NCBI GenBank assembly: GCA_035391225.1
Contig: DAOPKN010000021.1
Coordinates: forward strand, 1-37,400
Length of the DNA: 37,400 nucleotides
Direction: 5' to 3'
Source: DAOPKN01 sp035391225
Lineage (GTDB): Bacteria; Thermotogota; Thermotogae; MWEM01
In this document: one piece after another, positions 6,127 through 14,392 of the stretch
Layout: each line of letters begins with the position of its first letter
Position numbering within the stretch: position 1 is the first letter of the stretch
Notes under the pieces: model-generated
Databases searched by the model: none
Told to the model about the DNA's origin: nothing
The model's input: the letters and a program-made list of their open reading frames with translations, nothing else
Made by a program: the position numbers and the translations under genes

Positions 6127-7026
6127 GTGAAAAGCGCAAGAAAATCGTCCTTGTGGGCGTTGTTGTTGGTTTTGCTCCCCGTAATTTCCTTGGCGGCTTC
6201 CATGATCGAGGTAGACATCCAGCGCGTGGCGGCAGATGGTCTGTGGGAATACCACGTCCACTTCTTCAACGCGAGTCCATCGCGGTACGCCGACCGCCTG
6301 GTGTTGACACTCGAAGGCCTTTCCTCTCCGGTCGCTCCGGGCAAGATTCTCCAGGGGGAAGAACACACCGTTGTTGCCACTTCCACGCAGAAGCTGGATG
6401 TTCTGTCCGGAACCATTCGTTACCTCACGTGCGATGACCAGACTTGCACCATGGTCAACGAAGAGCTCCAAATCCGCCCGACGGTTCCCAGCCGCTGGCC
6501 TTCCTGGTTGCTTCCCACTCTTTTCTTCTCCGGCCTCTCGCTGCTCTGCCTTTTGCTGCTGTGGAAGATCCACTGGATCTATCCAGTACTGGTTTTTGCC
6601 ATTGGCACCCTGGCCTTTTTCGGCTTTGCCGCGAACCAGGACAGCACGATGCGTTCCATCGGTTCCACGTTGTGCATTTCTTGCGTGGGGTTGGAAACGC
6701 TTCCGGAAGCCTTCGCGTTGGAAGAGGACTACGCCCAGGAAGTGTGCGACATGCAGCCCCATACCGTAGAAGTGTTTCACACCGAGTGGTGTAAGTCCTG
6801 CCCGGCCGTTGTGCATTTCTTGGAGCAACTGGTTGCCCGTTGTCCCAACATCCAGCTCGTGGATATCGACGCCGAAAAAGACCATCAGCTTGCGGTGGAA
6901 AAAGGCGTGGTCACGGGTGGCAAAACGGTGGTACCCACCGTGCTCGTGGATAACAGCCAGCGCATCGTGGGTGCCTCCGGCTTCCCGGATCGCTTGTTGA
7001 AAGCCCTCAAGGAGGTGGAGCCATGA
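6127..7026 (+). CDS. DsbD-like membrane thiol-redox protein with C-terminal thioredoxin domain
   Basis: The 299-residue protein has four parts. Residues 1-24 are a signal peptide or anchor. Residues 25-120 form a beta-rich domain ending in TIRYLTCDDQTCTMV (C102, C107), which resembles the cysteine hairpin of the DsbD alpha domain. Residues 127-168 form two membrane helices followed by a CISC motif (C183, C186). Residues 212-299 form a thioredoxin domain with WCKSC (C222, C225) and the cis-Pro in VVPT (P270). The eight-helix DsbD beta/CcdA electron carrier is absent. It probably relays electrons to envelope disulfides, with the adjacent polyferredoxin as the possible electron source (inference). 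The GTG start has CAGGGGG upstream, and the 3' end overlaps the next gene (ATGA). Confidence 0.78.
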   Translation: MKSARKSSLWALLLVLLPVISLAASMIEVDIQRVAADGLWEYHVHFFNASPSRYADRLVLTLEGLSSPVAPGKILQGEEHTVVATSTQKLDVLSGTIRYLTCDDQTCTMVNEELQIRPTVPSRWPSWLLPTLFFSGLSLLCLLLLWKIHWIYPVLVFAIGTLAFFGFAANQDSTMRSIGSTLCISCVGLETLPEAFALEEDYAQEVCDMQPHTVEVFHTEWCKSCPAVVHFLEQLVARCPNIQLVDIDAEKDHQLAVEKGVVTGGKTVVPTVLVDNSQRIVGASGFPDRLLKALKEVEP

Positions 7027-7844
7027 AAACCCCAAATCGAAAAGCACTTCGCCACTTCACACGGATCCTGGGGATCTTGCTGGTTTTCGGGGGTGCCTTC
7101 GGGCTGGCAAACACGTTCTTCGTGTTCCCCGGCCTCTCTTGCTACGCCTTTCCCTACTCGGTCAGCATCTGCCCCATGGGTATCCTCCAAAACTTCCTGT
7201 CCACGGGTACCGCACTTCTGCTTCCCCTCGCCTTCGTGATGGGTCTGGGCCTGGTACTGGGAAGGGGATGGTGCGGCTGGTTTTGCCCCTTCGGAACGTT
7301 CCAAGACATCCTCGGGGTGAAAACACGCCCCGGCAAAGGCAAATCGCTGTGGTGGATCAAGTTCGTGGTGTTGGCCCTCACCCTTTTCCTTGCCTGGCTC
7401 GCGTCCGATACCCTTTTCTGCAAGGTTTGCCCAGCTGGAACGTTGGAAGGAACACTCCCCTACCTGTTCAACGGAACTGCAACGCTCAACCCCGCTTCCA
7501 TCCTGCACCTGGTTACGCTGGGTTTCGTGGTGGTGATGGTTTTTTTCTACTCGCGCTTCTGGTGCCGCTACCTTTGCCCCGTTGGCGCCATTTTCGGCAT
7601 TTTCAACCGGGTCACCCCGCTGCAGGTTCGTTTCCATTCCGACAAGTGCTTGCACTGCAATCGCTGCTCCCGGTATTGCCCGCAAGGCTTGGACGTTGTG
7701 AAGGAAGTCAACGGAACCGATTGCATCAAGTGCGGGGAGTGCATCGTGTGCGACGCCCTTTCACTGGAATACCGCCCCGTTTCCCGGAAAGAAGGAATAA
7801 AACGTCGGTTAGCCTCGTCTAAAAAAAGAAATATTACCAAATAA
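7023..7844 (+). CDS. NapH/YccM-like membrane polyferredoxin (4Fe-4S)
   Basis: The 273-residue integral membrane protein has about four helices. Pairs of cysteine motifs are typical of the NapH/CcoG/NosR C-terminal family: CGWFCP (C84, C88), CKVCP (C133, C136) and CRYLCP (C181, C185). Two classical 4Fe-4S ferredoxin sites follow near the C-terminus, CLHCNRCSRYCP (209-220) and CIKCGECIVC (234-243). An extra C40/C50 pair lies in the first loop. Family members carry electrons from the cytoplasm or quinone pool to periplasmic partners. It overlaps the DsbD-like gene by 4 bases and precedes the exported thioredoxin-like gene by 15 bases, so a joint role in thiol reduction is inferred. The C-terminus is very basic (KRRLASSKKRNITK), which should place it in the cytoplasm. 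Confidence 0.88.
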   Translation: MKTPNRKALRHFTRILGILLVFGGAFGLANTFFVFPGLSCYAFPYSVSICPMGILQNFLSTGTALLLPLAFVMGLGLVLGRGWCGWFCPFGTFQDILGVKTRPGKGKSLWWIKFVVLALTLFLAWLASDTLFCKVCPAGTLEGTLPYLFNGTATLNPASILHLVTLGFVVVMVFFYSRFWCRYLCPVGAIFGIFNRVTPLQVRFHSDKCLHCNRCSRYCPQGLDVVKEVNGTDCIKCGECIVCDALSLEYRPVSRKEGIKRRLASSKKRNITK

Positions 7845-7859
7845 CAAGGAGGGTAACCC

Positions 7860-8522
7860 ATGAAGAAAAGTATTTTGCTGGCTGTACTGGTATTGCTGGT
7901 TGGGGCAAGTTCCCTTTTTTCCAGTTCCTTTGCGCTCATCGAATCGTTTACCGCACTGTGGTGTGGACCCTGTAAAGCTGCCGATCCGTTGGCGAACAAG
8001 TTGATGGACCAGACCGACAACATTCTCGTGGTGCACTACCATGTCTGGGGGGATGGCTGGGATTTCGACGAGAGCAACGCACGAGCCGACGAGTACGGAG
8101 TTGAGGGAGTTCCCACGTTCGTGGTGGGTGGTACCAAGAAAGTTGTGGGAAATGCCCAAGGCCTGTACCAGATGTTGAGCCTGAATGCCAGCAACGCCTT
8201 GCGGAAGATGGATTTCCCCGGTGAACTACTGGTAGACTGGGATGGAAAAATGATCCAAGTGGATGTTTCTTCCCATCAGGATCTTTCGGGACTGTCACTG
8301 CAAGTGTTGCTGGTGGAAGACAACGTGTACGACCCCCAGGAGGGAGACCAGAGAAACGTCGTACGGGCAATCTTCTCGGAGAATTCCCGCACGCTGGAAA
8401 GCAGGTCCTCCTTTTCCTATTCGCCGAACGTACCTTCCGACTGGAACGCAAAAAACCTGTTTGCGGTGGCTTTCTTGCAGGATCCGCAGACTGGCCAAAT
8501 ACTGGTTACCGCAAGAGAGTAA
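7860..8522 (+). CDS. Exported thioredoxin-fold protein (Omp28-like)
   Basis: The 220-residue protein starts with a clear signal peptide (residues 1-24). A thioredoxin-fold domain follows with the active site WCGPC (C35, C38) very close to the mature N-terminus and the cis-Pro in GVPTF (P85). The second half (about 105-220) is a beta-rich domain with no cysteine. It resembles Omp28-type envelope proteins, where a thioredoxin domain is joined to a beta-sandwich. ATG at 7860 follows AAGGAGGG. It is the last gene of the operon, followed by a strong terminator. Its probable job is as envelope disulfide reductase or thiol carrier, accepting electrons from the two membrane proteins upstream; this is inferred from context. 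It could instead be an oxidase or lipoprotein-like adaptor. Confidence 0.78.
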   Translation: MKKSILLAVLVLLVGASSLFSSSFALIESFTALWCGPCKAADPLANKLMDQTDNILVVHYHVWGDGWDFDESNARADEYGVEGVPTFVVGGTKKVVGNAQGLYQMLSLNASNALRKMDFPGELLVDWDGKMIQVDVSSHQDLSGLSLQVLLVEDNVYDPQEGDQRNVVRAIFSENSRTLESRSSFSYSPNVPSDWNAKNLFAVAFLQDPQTGQILVTARE

Positions 8523-8542
8523 CATACCCCCTTTTTTCCGGC

Positions 8543-8574
8543 AAAACCCGTTCCCCTGGGAATGGGTTTTTTTT
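8543..8574 (+). terminator. Strong intrinsic terminator of the redox operon
   Basis: The long inverted repeat AAACCCGTTCCC/GGGAATGGGTTT (one G-T pair) has a tiny loop and is followed by a run of T to 8574. It ends only two bases before the next promoter. Confidence 0.85.
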
Positions 8575-8575
8575 C

Positions 8576-8604
8576 TTGACAAATGGGAGGGATCATCGTA
8601 TGAT
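8576..8604 (+). promoter_or_regulatory. Promoter TTGACA-17-TATGAT for the FGGY kinase-ppa operon
   Basis: A perfect -35 (8576-8581), exact 17-base spacer and TATGAT (8599-8604). The GTG start is 32 bases downstream, with GGGGAGGG before it. Confidence 0.78.
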
Positions 8605-8635
8605 GGGATAGGCATGTTCAGGGGAGGGCGAGCAA

Positions 8636-10234
8636 GTGGCAGAGCAAGACGGACTCATTTTAACCATCGATTGTGGCACGCAGAGTGTTCGCGTCAGCCT
8701 GGTAGATCGTGCAGGCAATTTCCTTGCCTTCGAGAAAGAGAGTTATACCCCGTACCAGGCAAAACATCCCGGATGGGCGGAACAGCATCCTTCCGTGTAC
8801 TGGAAGGCCTCTTGCAACGCCTGCCTGCGCACGCAGAAAAAGGAACCAGCCTACTGGAAAAGAATCCGTGGGGTTGTGGTTTGCGCGTTGCGCGATACGG
8901 GTGTGTTCCTGGATGAAAACCGGAATGTTTTGCGCCCGTGCATCCTGTGGATGGACCAGAGAAAAGCCCGGTGTGAAAAACCCCTACCCTGGCCCTACCG
9001 TGTCGCCTTCTCTTTCGTGGGAATGAACCGGCCCATCGCGCACACCCGGAAGCACTCCAAGACCAACTGGGTACAGGAAAACGAACCCCAAACCTGGGAA
9101 AAAACCCGTCACTTCGTGCAGGTATCCGGCTACTTGAACTTCCAACTCACCTCGCGGCTCGCGGATTCGGTGGCGGCACAAATCGCCCACCATCCCTTCA
9201 ACTACCGCAAGCAGCAATGGACAACCAATCCGCTGAGCTGGCACTGGCCCGTTTTCGGCATCGACCGTTCCCGGTTGATCCCGTTGGTTTCCGCCGGGGA
9301 AGTGCTGGGAGAAGTGACCCGCCAAGCCAGTGAGCAAACCGGAATTGCCCAAGGCACACCGGTTTTTGCGGGAGGTTCGGACAAGGGGTGCGAAACCATC
9401 GGATGCGGGTGCCTCGACGAACGTAGCGTGAGCTTGAGTTTCGGCACCACGGCCACCATCCAAACCACTTCCTCGCGTTACTACGAACCCTTGCGCTTTT
9501 TTCCGCCCTACCCCGCGCTGATCCCGGGGCATTACAACCCCGAGGTCGAGATTTTCCGTGGGTACTGGATGATCCATTGGTTCAAGAAAGAATTTGCCCA
9601 CAAGGAAGTTTTCCGCGCAAACGAGCTGGGGCTTCCCCCCGAAGTGGTTCTGAACCGCATGTTGGAAAAGGTTCCCCCCGGATGCGACGGGCTGATCCTG
9701 CAACCTTTCTGGGGGCCACATATCAAGTCACCGGAAGCAAAGGGAGCGATTATTGGCTTTTGGGACATTCATACCCGCGCCCACGTGTACCGCGCCATCA
9801 TCGAGGGAATCAATTACGCGTTGTTGGAGGGTTTGTACCAAATCCGGGCCAAGTCGAAGGTTGCGGTGGAACAGGTCAGCGTGTCCGGAGGAGGAGCGCA
9901 AAGCGATACCATTTGCCAGATCACCGCGGACATGTTCGGCCTTCCCGTGCAAAGATCGCACACCGTGGAAACTTCTTCGCTTGGAGCGGCAATGCTGGGC
10001 TACGTTGCTTGTGGTGTGTACGATTCCTTCCCCCAAGCGGCAGAACACATGATACAACCTGGCCAAACGTTCCACCCCTCGGAAAAAAACCATCGCGTGT
10101 ACCGTAAGTTGTACCGCGAAGTGTACCGTTCGATTTTCCCACGCCTTCGCAAGCTTTACCTTGCCATCGAGGAAACCAAAAACCTGGAAAGGACGGACCA
10201 GAATGATTTTCACCGTGATGATCGAAATCCCTAA
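8636..10234 (+). CDS. FGGY-family carbohydrate kinase
   Basis: The 532-residue protein has the two actin-like domains of the FGGY family. The N-terminal ATP-binding motif is LTIDCGTQSVRVSLVD, followed by PGWAEQHP at about residue 45. The hinge and phosphate loop is GGSDKGCETIGCG, then SFGTTATIQT. The C-terminal signature is VSVSGGGAQSDTICQITADMFGLPV...TSSLGAAMLGY. It phosphorylates a sugar or polyol using ATP in the cytoplasm. The substrate cannot be read; the GGSDKGCET motif recalls the YgcE-like branch rather than xylulokinase or glycerol kinase. GTG 8636 is chosen from its GGGGAGGG site. The last 32 bases overlap the start of the pyrophosphatase gene, so the two are probably co-transcribed. 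Confidence 0.85.
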   Translation: MAEQDGLILTIDCGTQSVRVSLVDRAGNFLAFEKESYTPYQAKHPGWAEQHPSVYWKASCNACLRTQKKEPAYWKRIRGVVVCALRDTGVFLDENRNVLRPCILWMDQRKARCEKPLPWPYRVAFSFVGMNRPIAHTRKHSKTNWVQENEPQTWEKTRHFVQVSGYLNFQLTSRLADSVAAQIAHHPFNYRKQQWTTNPLSWHWPVFGIDRSRLIPLVSAGEVLGEVTRQASEQTGIAQGTPVFAGGSDKGCETIGCGCLDERSVSLSFGTTATIQTTSSRYYEPLRFFPPYPALIPGHYNPEVEIFRGYWMIHWFKKEFAHKEVFRANELGLPPEVVLNRMLEKVPPGCDGLILQPFWGPHIKSPEAKGAIIGFWDIHTRAHVYRAIIEGINYALLEGLYQIRAKSKVAVEQVSVSGGGAQSDTICQITADMFGLPVQRSHTVETSSLGAAMLGYVACGVYDSFPQAAEHMIQPGQTFHPSEKNHRVYRKLYREVYRSIFPRLRKLYLAIEETKNLERTDQNDFHRDDRNP

Positions 10235-10715
10235 GGGAAGCAGGAACAAGTACGAGTACGACAAGGAAAAAAAGCAGATCCGGTTCGATCGCACCCTCTT
10301 CTCCGCGGTGCATTATCCCACGGACTACGGTTTCTTCCTCGATTCGCTGGCACTGGACCAAGACCCGTTGGACGCCATGGTGCTGGTTTGGGAGCCAACG
10401 TTTCCGGGTTGCTTGATCGATGCCAAACCCATCGGGGTGTACAAAATGTGGGACGAAAAAGGAGCAGACGAAAAGGTGCTATGCGTGCCCACGCATGACC
10501 CCATCTGGTCCCCCATCGAAGAACTGGAAGGCGTTCCGCCGCACCTTTTGAAAGAAATCGATCACTTCTTCTCGGTATACAAAACCCTGGAAAATAAACC
10601 CACGGGGAGCGAAGGATGGTTTGGGCGCAAGGAAGCCGAACGCATCGTACAAGAAGCGCTGCAACGCTTCCAGGAGCGCAAGGAGGAAGGAAAGGACCCC
10701 TACTGCTGCGACTGA
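10203..10715 (+). CDS. ppa: Inorganic pyrophosphatase, family I
   Basis: The 170-residue enzyme has the family I landmarks: VMIEIPKGSRNKYEYD at the N-terminus, YPTDYGFF, the metal-binding signature DQDPLDAMVL (usual form GDPLDVLV), and DEKGADEKVL. It hydrolyses pyrophosphate to phosphate in the cytoplasm and pulls biosynthetic reactions forward. I start at ATG 10203, preceded by GGAAAGGA; the longer frame from 10161 adds 14 residues that lie inside the kinase gene and do not match the family. The C-terminal tail (KEEGKDPYCCD) ends in a Cys pair, which is unusual but lies outside the core. The 3' end overlaps the convergent amidase gene by 16 bases. Confidence 0.92.
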   Translation: MIFTVMIEIPKGSRNKYEYDKEKKQIRFDRTLFSAVHYPTDYGFFLDSLALDQDPLDAMVLVWEPTFPGCLIDAKPIGVYKMWDEKGADEKVLCVPTHDPIWSPIEELEGVPPHLLKEIDHFFSVYKTLENKPTGSEGWFGRKEAERIVQEALQRFQERKEEGKDPYCCD

Positions 10716-12064
10716 GCCTTCAGAAACGTTTCAATCCCGTTGAAGATGACCTGGGCGATCGCATCTTGCCTTGACTGATCGCGTATACTCCTCTCGAAAG
10801 AGGGGTTGGAAAGGAAACCACATTCCACCAACACCGCGGGCATCGTGGTGTAGGCCAACACCGCAAAATCTTCGGGAATGACCTTGCGGACGTGGAAACC
10901 CGCTCGCAGGAATTCTTGCTGCAACTTCTCCGCGAAGTCCTGGCTATCGAACACCGCCTCGATCTTTTGCTTCACCAAGTTTTGGACCAGGATTTCGGTC
11001 AACGAATCGTACCCGTAGTAACGGCCCAGCCGTCCCTTGAAGGACGTTTCGTCCCATCCATAGTAGAAAAGTTCTGCCCCATCCACTGTGGGGTCTTCGA
11101 AACTATTCAGGTGAATGGATACGAACAGGTCTGCCTGTAGATCGTTGGCCACACGGCAGCGCTGCTTCAGTTCCAAGTAGGTATCATTGGTCCGTGTCAT
11201 TCGCACCAAGTATCCTTCCCGCTCGAGGCGGTTTTTCAGCAGCAGTGCGATGGAGAGCACGGCATCTTTCTCGTATAAGCCACCTGGGCCAATGCCTCCC
11301 GGGTCGATCCCCCCGTGCCCCGGATCGAGGACGATGATCTTCTTCTGGTGGTTTTCCGGTGGGGCAAGCGCCTTTTCCACTTTCAACCACATGGTTTCTC
11401 CCTCTTGCAAAACCTGCACGGACATGTCTTCCGGGTGGGTCACTTCGATGCGCAGGAATCCGCGCAACGTTTCTTGGAAAGAATTCTCCAACGTTAGCGA
11501 TTGGATCCCAATGTGCCGGTTTTCCAAGAACCATTTCTGGTCCACCCTTGCACCGATCACGTCGATTACCGTGGTCCCCGGTTTTTGCTCCGCGATCAGG
11601 AAATTCACGGGTTTCGAAAAATTCAGCGCGTAGCCATCGGGGATGCCGAAGTAATAGAGGAAATCTGCCAGCGAACTGTCCACCATGACCTGCCCATCCT
11701 GGGCGAACATGCGCAACCCGAAGAGCTTGCAGCTGTCCAGGAGGGGTAAGAAAAAGCGGCTGTCCACGACGACCGGCTCAGCGGTGATGTAGGTGGGAAT
11801 GCCGTTCAAGATGACGCGCTGTGAAAGGTTCATGAACTCGATGGTGTTCATGTTCCAGGTTACGTTGAGGGTTTTGCGGGAATTATCCCAATTATACTGG
11901 GCGTTGAGGGTTTCCAGGAGTGTCACCGCGTGCACGTAAATTTGATCGGTCAACAACTTGAACTTCTCGTCGGGGACCCTTTTGCCCAAGAGATACACTT
12001 CCATGGAAAACGCGGAAAGCACGAACGCGAAAACCAGCAGCGCAAGCAAGATCGTTTTTTTCAT
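10700..12064 (-). CDS. N-acetylmuramoyl-L-alanine amidase (Amidase_3) with N-terminal copper-amine-oxidase-like and AMIN-like domains
   Basis: The 454-residue exported enzyme has a signal peptide (1-20). Residues 21-130 resemble the copper-amine-oxidase N-terminal-like fold often seen in cell-wall enzymes (RFFLPLLDSCKLFG). Residues 145-232 are an AMIN-like beta domain. From about 240 it has the zinc amidase domain. Zinc and catalytic residues are visible: LDPGHGGIDPGG (H250), YEKDAVL (E265), FVSIHLNS (H318) and VLVECGFLSN (catalytic Glu). It cleaves the bond between MurNAc and the peptide stem of peptidoglycan and probably acts in cell division or envelope turnover. The ATG at 12064 has AGGGA upstream. 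It converges with ppa, overlapping by 16 bases. Confidence 0.9.
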   Translation of the reverse strand: MKKTILLALLVFAFVLSAFSMEVYLLGKRVPDEKFKLLTDQIYVHAVTLLETLNAQYNWDNSRKTLNVTWNMNTIEFMNLSQRVILNGIPTYITAEPVVVDSRFFLPLLDSCKLFGLRMFAQDGQVMVDSSLADFLYYFGIPDGYALNFSKPVNFLIAEQKPGTTVIDVIGARVDQKWFLENRHIGIQSLTLENSFQETLRGFLRIEVTHPEDMSVQVLQEGETMWLKVEKALAPPENHQKKIIVLDPGHGGIDPGGIGPGGLYEKDAVLSIALLLKNRLEREGYLVRMTRTNDTYLELKQRCRVANDLQADLFVSIHLNSFEDPTVDGAELFYYGWDETSFKGRLGRYYGYDSLTEILVQNLVKQKIEAVFDSQDFAEKLQQEFLRAGFHVRKVIPEDFAVLAYTTMPAVLVECGFLSNPSFERSIRDQSRQDAIAQVIFNGIETFLKAQSQQ

Positions 12065-12204
12065 GCGCGCTTCCCTGGCAAAAATGGGCTATCACACTTT
12101 ACTTGCCTTTCGAATCGCATATGGCTTCCCCCCCGTTTCACGCACCAAGTTCCGAAAGAAATACTATCATACTGACGGCTTTTCTGCAAGGTTTGGTACA
12201 ACGC

Positions 12205-12234
12205 TTGACGATGTGCCCCAAAAAAAAGTATAGT
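12205..12234 (+). promoter_or_regulatory. Promoter TTGACG-18-TATAGT for the acetyltransferase gene
   Basis: Five of six bases match in both hexamers, with an 18-base spacer. It lies 47 bases before the ATG at 12281. The surrounding 12065-12280 region shows no gene. Confidence 0.6.
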
Positions 12235-12280
12235 CAAGCCATTACAGCTGTGGAAAAAAACGCGGAAAGGAGAAACAATC

Positions 12281-12793
12281 ATGCGATTTCACATGGAGGG
12301 CGTGCAATTCCAATCTGTCCCTGGCGAAGAATTTTCCAAGTACCTGGGGGAAACCGAAGACTTGTACTGGATGTCGGAAACACGTTGGTTCGCGCAAGAA
12401 TTCCCACGGGAACTGCTTTTTGAAATCCGCGACACGCACCAGGGGGGGGTTACGAAAATCGGGTGGGTGGGTCTGAAAACCATTCGCTGGGTCAACCGCA
12501 AGGCCCAGGTCAACCTGGTCATCTTGCCCGAGTACCGTGGGAAGAAATGGGGAAAGCGTTCGCTGGAGGGAATCGCACATCACGCTTTCCAGAACCTGGG
12601 CTTCCATCGCCTGGAAGCCGAGACACTTGCCACCAATGCCCCCGCACTGGCGATGATGCGAAGCGCGGGTTTCCTTCAAGAAGGTCTATTGCGACAAGCG
12701 AAATTCTACCAGGGAAGCTTCGTGGACATCGTCTTCTTTGGTCTGCTCAAAAGCGACTGGTCAAGGTTTCACTCCCATACCCCGGAAAAGTAA
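12281..12793 (+). CDS. GNAT-family N-acetyltransferase (RimJ/RimL-like)
   Basis: The 170-residue single-domain protein is of GNAT type. The acetyl-CoA pyrophosphate-binding loop is seen at about residues 82-95 as LPEYRGKKWGKRSLEGI (R/Q-x-x-G-x-G/A pattern). HRLEAETLATNAPALAMMRSAGF matches the family's N..A...Y/..GF motif that follows the loop. It probably acetylates an amino group of a protein or small molecule; the substrate is unknown. ATG 12281 has GGAAAGGAG 8 bases upstream. Its 3' end overlaps the convergent phosphate transporter gene by 33 bases. Confidence 0.82.
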   Translation: MRFHMEGVQFQSVPGEEFSKYLGETEDLYWMSETRWFAQEFPRELLFEIRDTHQGGVTKIGWVGLKTIRWVNRKAQVNLVILPEYRGKKWGKRSLEGIAHHAFQNLGFHRLEAETLATNAPALAMMRSAGFLQEGLLRQAKFYQGSFVDIVFFGLLKSDWSRFHSHTPEK

Positions 12794-13711
12794 AGCCAGA
12801 AGCACCGCAACGATTCCGGCGGAGATCGGGGTGTTCACCCATGCCACCGCAATCTTTCCCAGGGTTTTCTTGTTCACCTGGTCCACACCCCGGGCAAGCC
12901 CTGCACCGATCACCGCGCCCACGATAGCCTGCGATGTAGAAACCGGTATACCAATCAGCGCGTAGATCCAAACCGTGATGGATTCCCCGAGAACAGCCAC
13001 GGCGGCGGAGAAGTGGTCCAGCACGACGATGTCATGCCCCACCGTGGACATCACCCTTTTGGAGAATGTCAGCACGCCCAGCGCGATGCTGAACCCACCG
13101 ATCAGCGTCGCGGCAGAGATACCCAAGTTTTGCGCGAAAACCCCGGTGATGTTGGCAACGTTGTTTGCACCAAGGGAGTAGGCACCATACGATCCGATGA
13201 TCACGATGCCAATCTTCAGAAAACGGTCCTGCAGCACCACCGAGTTCAACTTCTTGAAGGGAACGGAAAGCAGCTTGTACCCAAGGAAACCAAAAAGCGC
13301 ACCCCCCAGGGGGGTGCCAACCCAGGCAGCGAAAACTTTCCAGAGAACATCCCATTGCACGCTACGCCCGTAAAAAAGATCCAGCCCGATGATGGCGCCA
13401 ATGATCGCCTGAGAAGAAGAGACGGGCGCCTTGATCCAGGTCATCACCGACATGGTGATTGCCGCTGCCAGAACCGAAATGCTCCCCTCCAGCATGCTTC
13501 CCGCAGATACCTGGCGAATCGTTTCCATGCCACGGCCGCCTTGCAAGTAGGCACCAAGCACGATAAATACCGCCGAAAGCCAGATGGCGGTGGAGTATTT
13601 GACGATCTTCGAAGAAACCGCGGTTCCAAAAATGTTGGCCGCGTCATTTGCCCCAAGAGACCACCCAAAAAAAAGGGCGGGAAGAAGGAAGAGAAACAAG
13701 GAAATCCCCAC
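12761..13711 (-). CDS. Inorganic phosphate transporter, PiT family
   Basis: A 316-residue membrane protein with the two PiT signature repeats in inverted halves: LGANDAANIFGTAVSS near the N-terminus with PVSSSQAIIGAIIG, and SLGANNVANITGVFA in the second half with PVSTSQAIVGAVIG. About ten hydrophobic helices are visible. It imports phosphate with H+ or Na+. It lacks the long central loop of E. coli PitA, as in many bacteria. The start is uncertain: GTG 13711, or TTG 13702 which is better spaced from GGTGGGG. No PhoU-like partner gene adjoins it. A strong promoter lies 33 bases upstream. Confidence 0.9.
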   Translation of the reverse strand: MGISLFLFLLPALFFGWSLGANDAANIFGTAVSSKIVKYSTAIWLSAVFIVLGAYLQGGRGMETIRQVSAGSMLEGSISVLAAAITMSVMTWIKAPVSSSQAIIGAIIGLDLFYGRSVQWDVLWKVFAAWVGTPLGGALFGFLGYKLLSVPFKKLNSVVLQDRFLKIGIVIIGSYGAYSLGANNVANITGVFAQNLGISAATLIGGFSIALGVLTFSKRVMSTVGHDIVVLDHFSAAVAVLGESITVWIYALIGIPVSTSQAIVGAVIGAGLARGVDQVNKKTLGKIAVAWVNTPISAGIVAVLLALLFRGMGVKP

Positions 13712-13743
13712 CTGGAATGAAGAAAAAAAGGTGCAATAGGGAT

Positions 13744-13772
13744 AGTGTACCGTTTTCTTGAAGTTTTGTCAA
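13744..13772 (-). promoter_or_regulatory. Promoter TTGACA-17-TACACT for the phosphate transporter
   Basis: On the minus strand the -35 is at 13772-13767 and the -10 at 13749-13744, with a 17-base spacer. The hexamers are the same as those of the promoter at 5961. It starts at the base where the preceding terminator's T-run ends. Confidence 0.75.
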
Positions 13773-13807
13773 GAAAAAATAAAAGCACCCCCGGGCGAAG
13801 GGGGTGC
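13773..13807 (-). terminator. Intrinsic terminator downstream of the secreted-protein gene
   Basis: On the minus strand, stem GCACCCCC/GGGGGTGC with a 7-base loop is followed by TTTTATTTTTTC. It ends transcripts coming from 13902 and beyond before the PiT promoter. Confidence 0.8.
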
Positions 13808-13857
13808 AATCTCCGATAATCAAGTCAAGCGGGTGACCACGGGTTCTCTATACCTGT

Positions 13858-13891
13858 CCGGGTACCTTTTTTTGGGAGGGGTGGTACCCGG
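13858..13891. repeat. Perfect 9-bp inverted repeat CCGGGTACC/GGTACCCGG
   Basis: The 16-base loop is TTTTTTT plus GGGAGGGGT. It lies 10 bases beyond the stop of the secreted-protein gene and 50 bases before the real terminator. There is no T-run after the stem on the minus strand, so it may stabilise the 3' end of the mRNA or bind a protein. Confidence 0.5.
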
Positions 13892-13901
13892 GAAAGGAGG
13901 A

Positions 13902-14372
13902 TTACAGAGCAGATACCGTATACACAACGGGAAGGGAAACCGAATCGGAGGAAGCGGTTAACACCTTACCGTCTTCTTCATTCCCCGACCAACGTACGCT
14001 GAAAGGCACGGCATGTTGACCAGGTTCAAAGGCGAGGTTCACACTTTCGGAAAGCCCGGGGGTGAGATCGATTCCGGCAGCTTGCACGACATACTTGCTG
14101 TCCAGTTCGCCGAACCCCGTGGAGAGGGCTTCCACGGAAACCACGAAGTCTGCGTTGGCGCCCACGTTCCAAAACCAACTCTTGTCTGCTTTCTCCTGGG
14201 CGGAGGGCAGCTTGACTTCGGGGTTGCGCGTATCGGAATAGGCAGCTCGGATGACCTTGAAAACCACGTTGACGCTCACCGAGGTTTGGTTCCAGGCCGC
14301 AAACGAAGAGACGGCAAAGAACAAACCGATTACTACGATGATGCACCGTGCCAGCCTCTTCCTTCCTTTCAT
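13902..14372 (-). CDS. Secreted beta-rich protein of unknown function
   Basis: I do not recognise this 156-residue protein. It has a basic N-terminus and a hydrophobic signal peptide ending near AFA-AW (about residues 1-26). The mature part is rich in Val, Ser and Ala with alternating strand-like segments, and ends VSLPVVYTVSAL. That ending resembles the last strand of secreted beta-sandwich or pilin-like subunits. There is no cysteine in the mature part and no lipobox. ATG 14372 follows TGGAGG with 10-base spacing; an overlapping ATG seven bases earlier is in another frame. It is last in the transcript and has its own terminator. An AT-rich upstream gap with a 19-base palindrome suggests separate control. 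Confidence 0.6.
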   Translation of the reverse strand: MKGRKRLARCIIVVIGLFFAVSSFAAWNQTSVSVNVVFKVIRAAYSDTRNPEVKLPSAQEKADKSWFWNVGANADFVVSVEALSTGFGELDSKYVVQAAGIDLTPGLSESVNLAFEPGQHAVPFSVRWSGNEEDGKVLTASSDSVSLPVVYTVSAL

Positions 14373-14392
14373 GATCCATTCGCCTCCATTAA

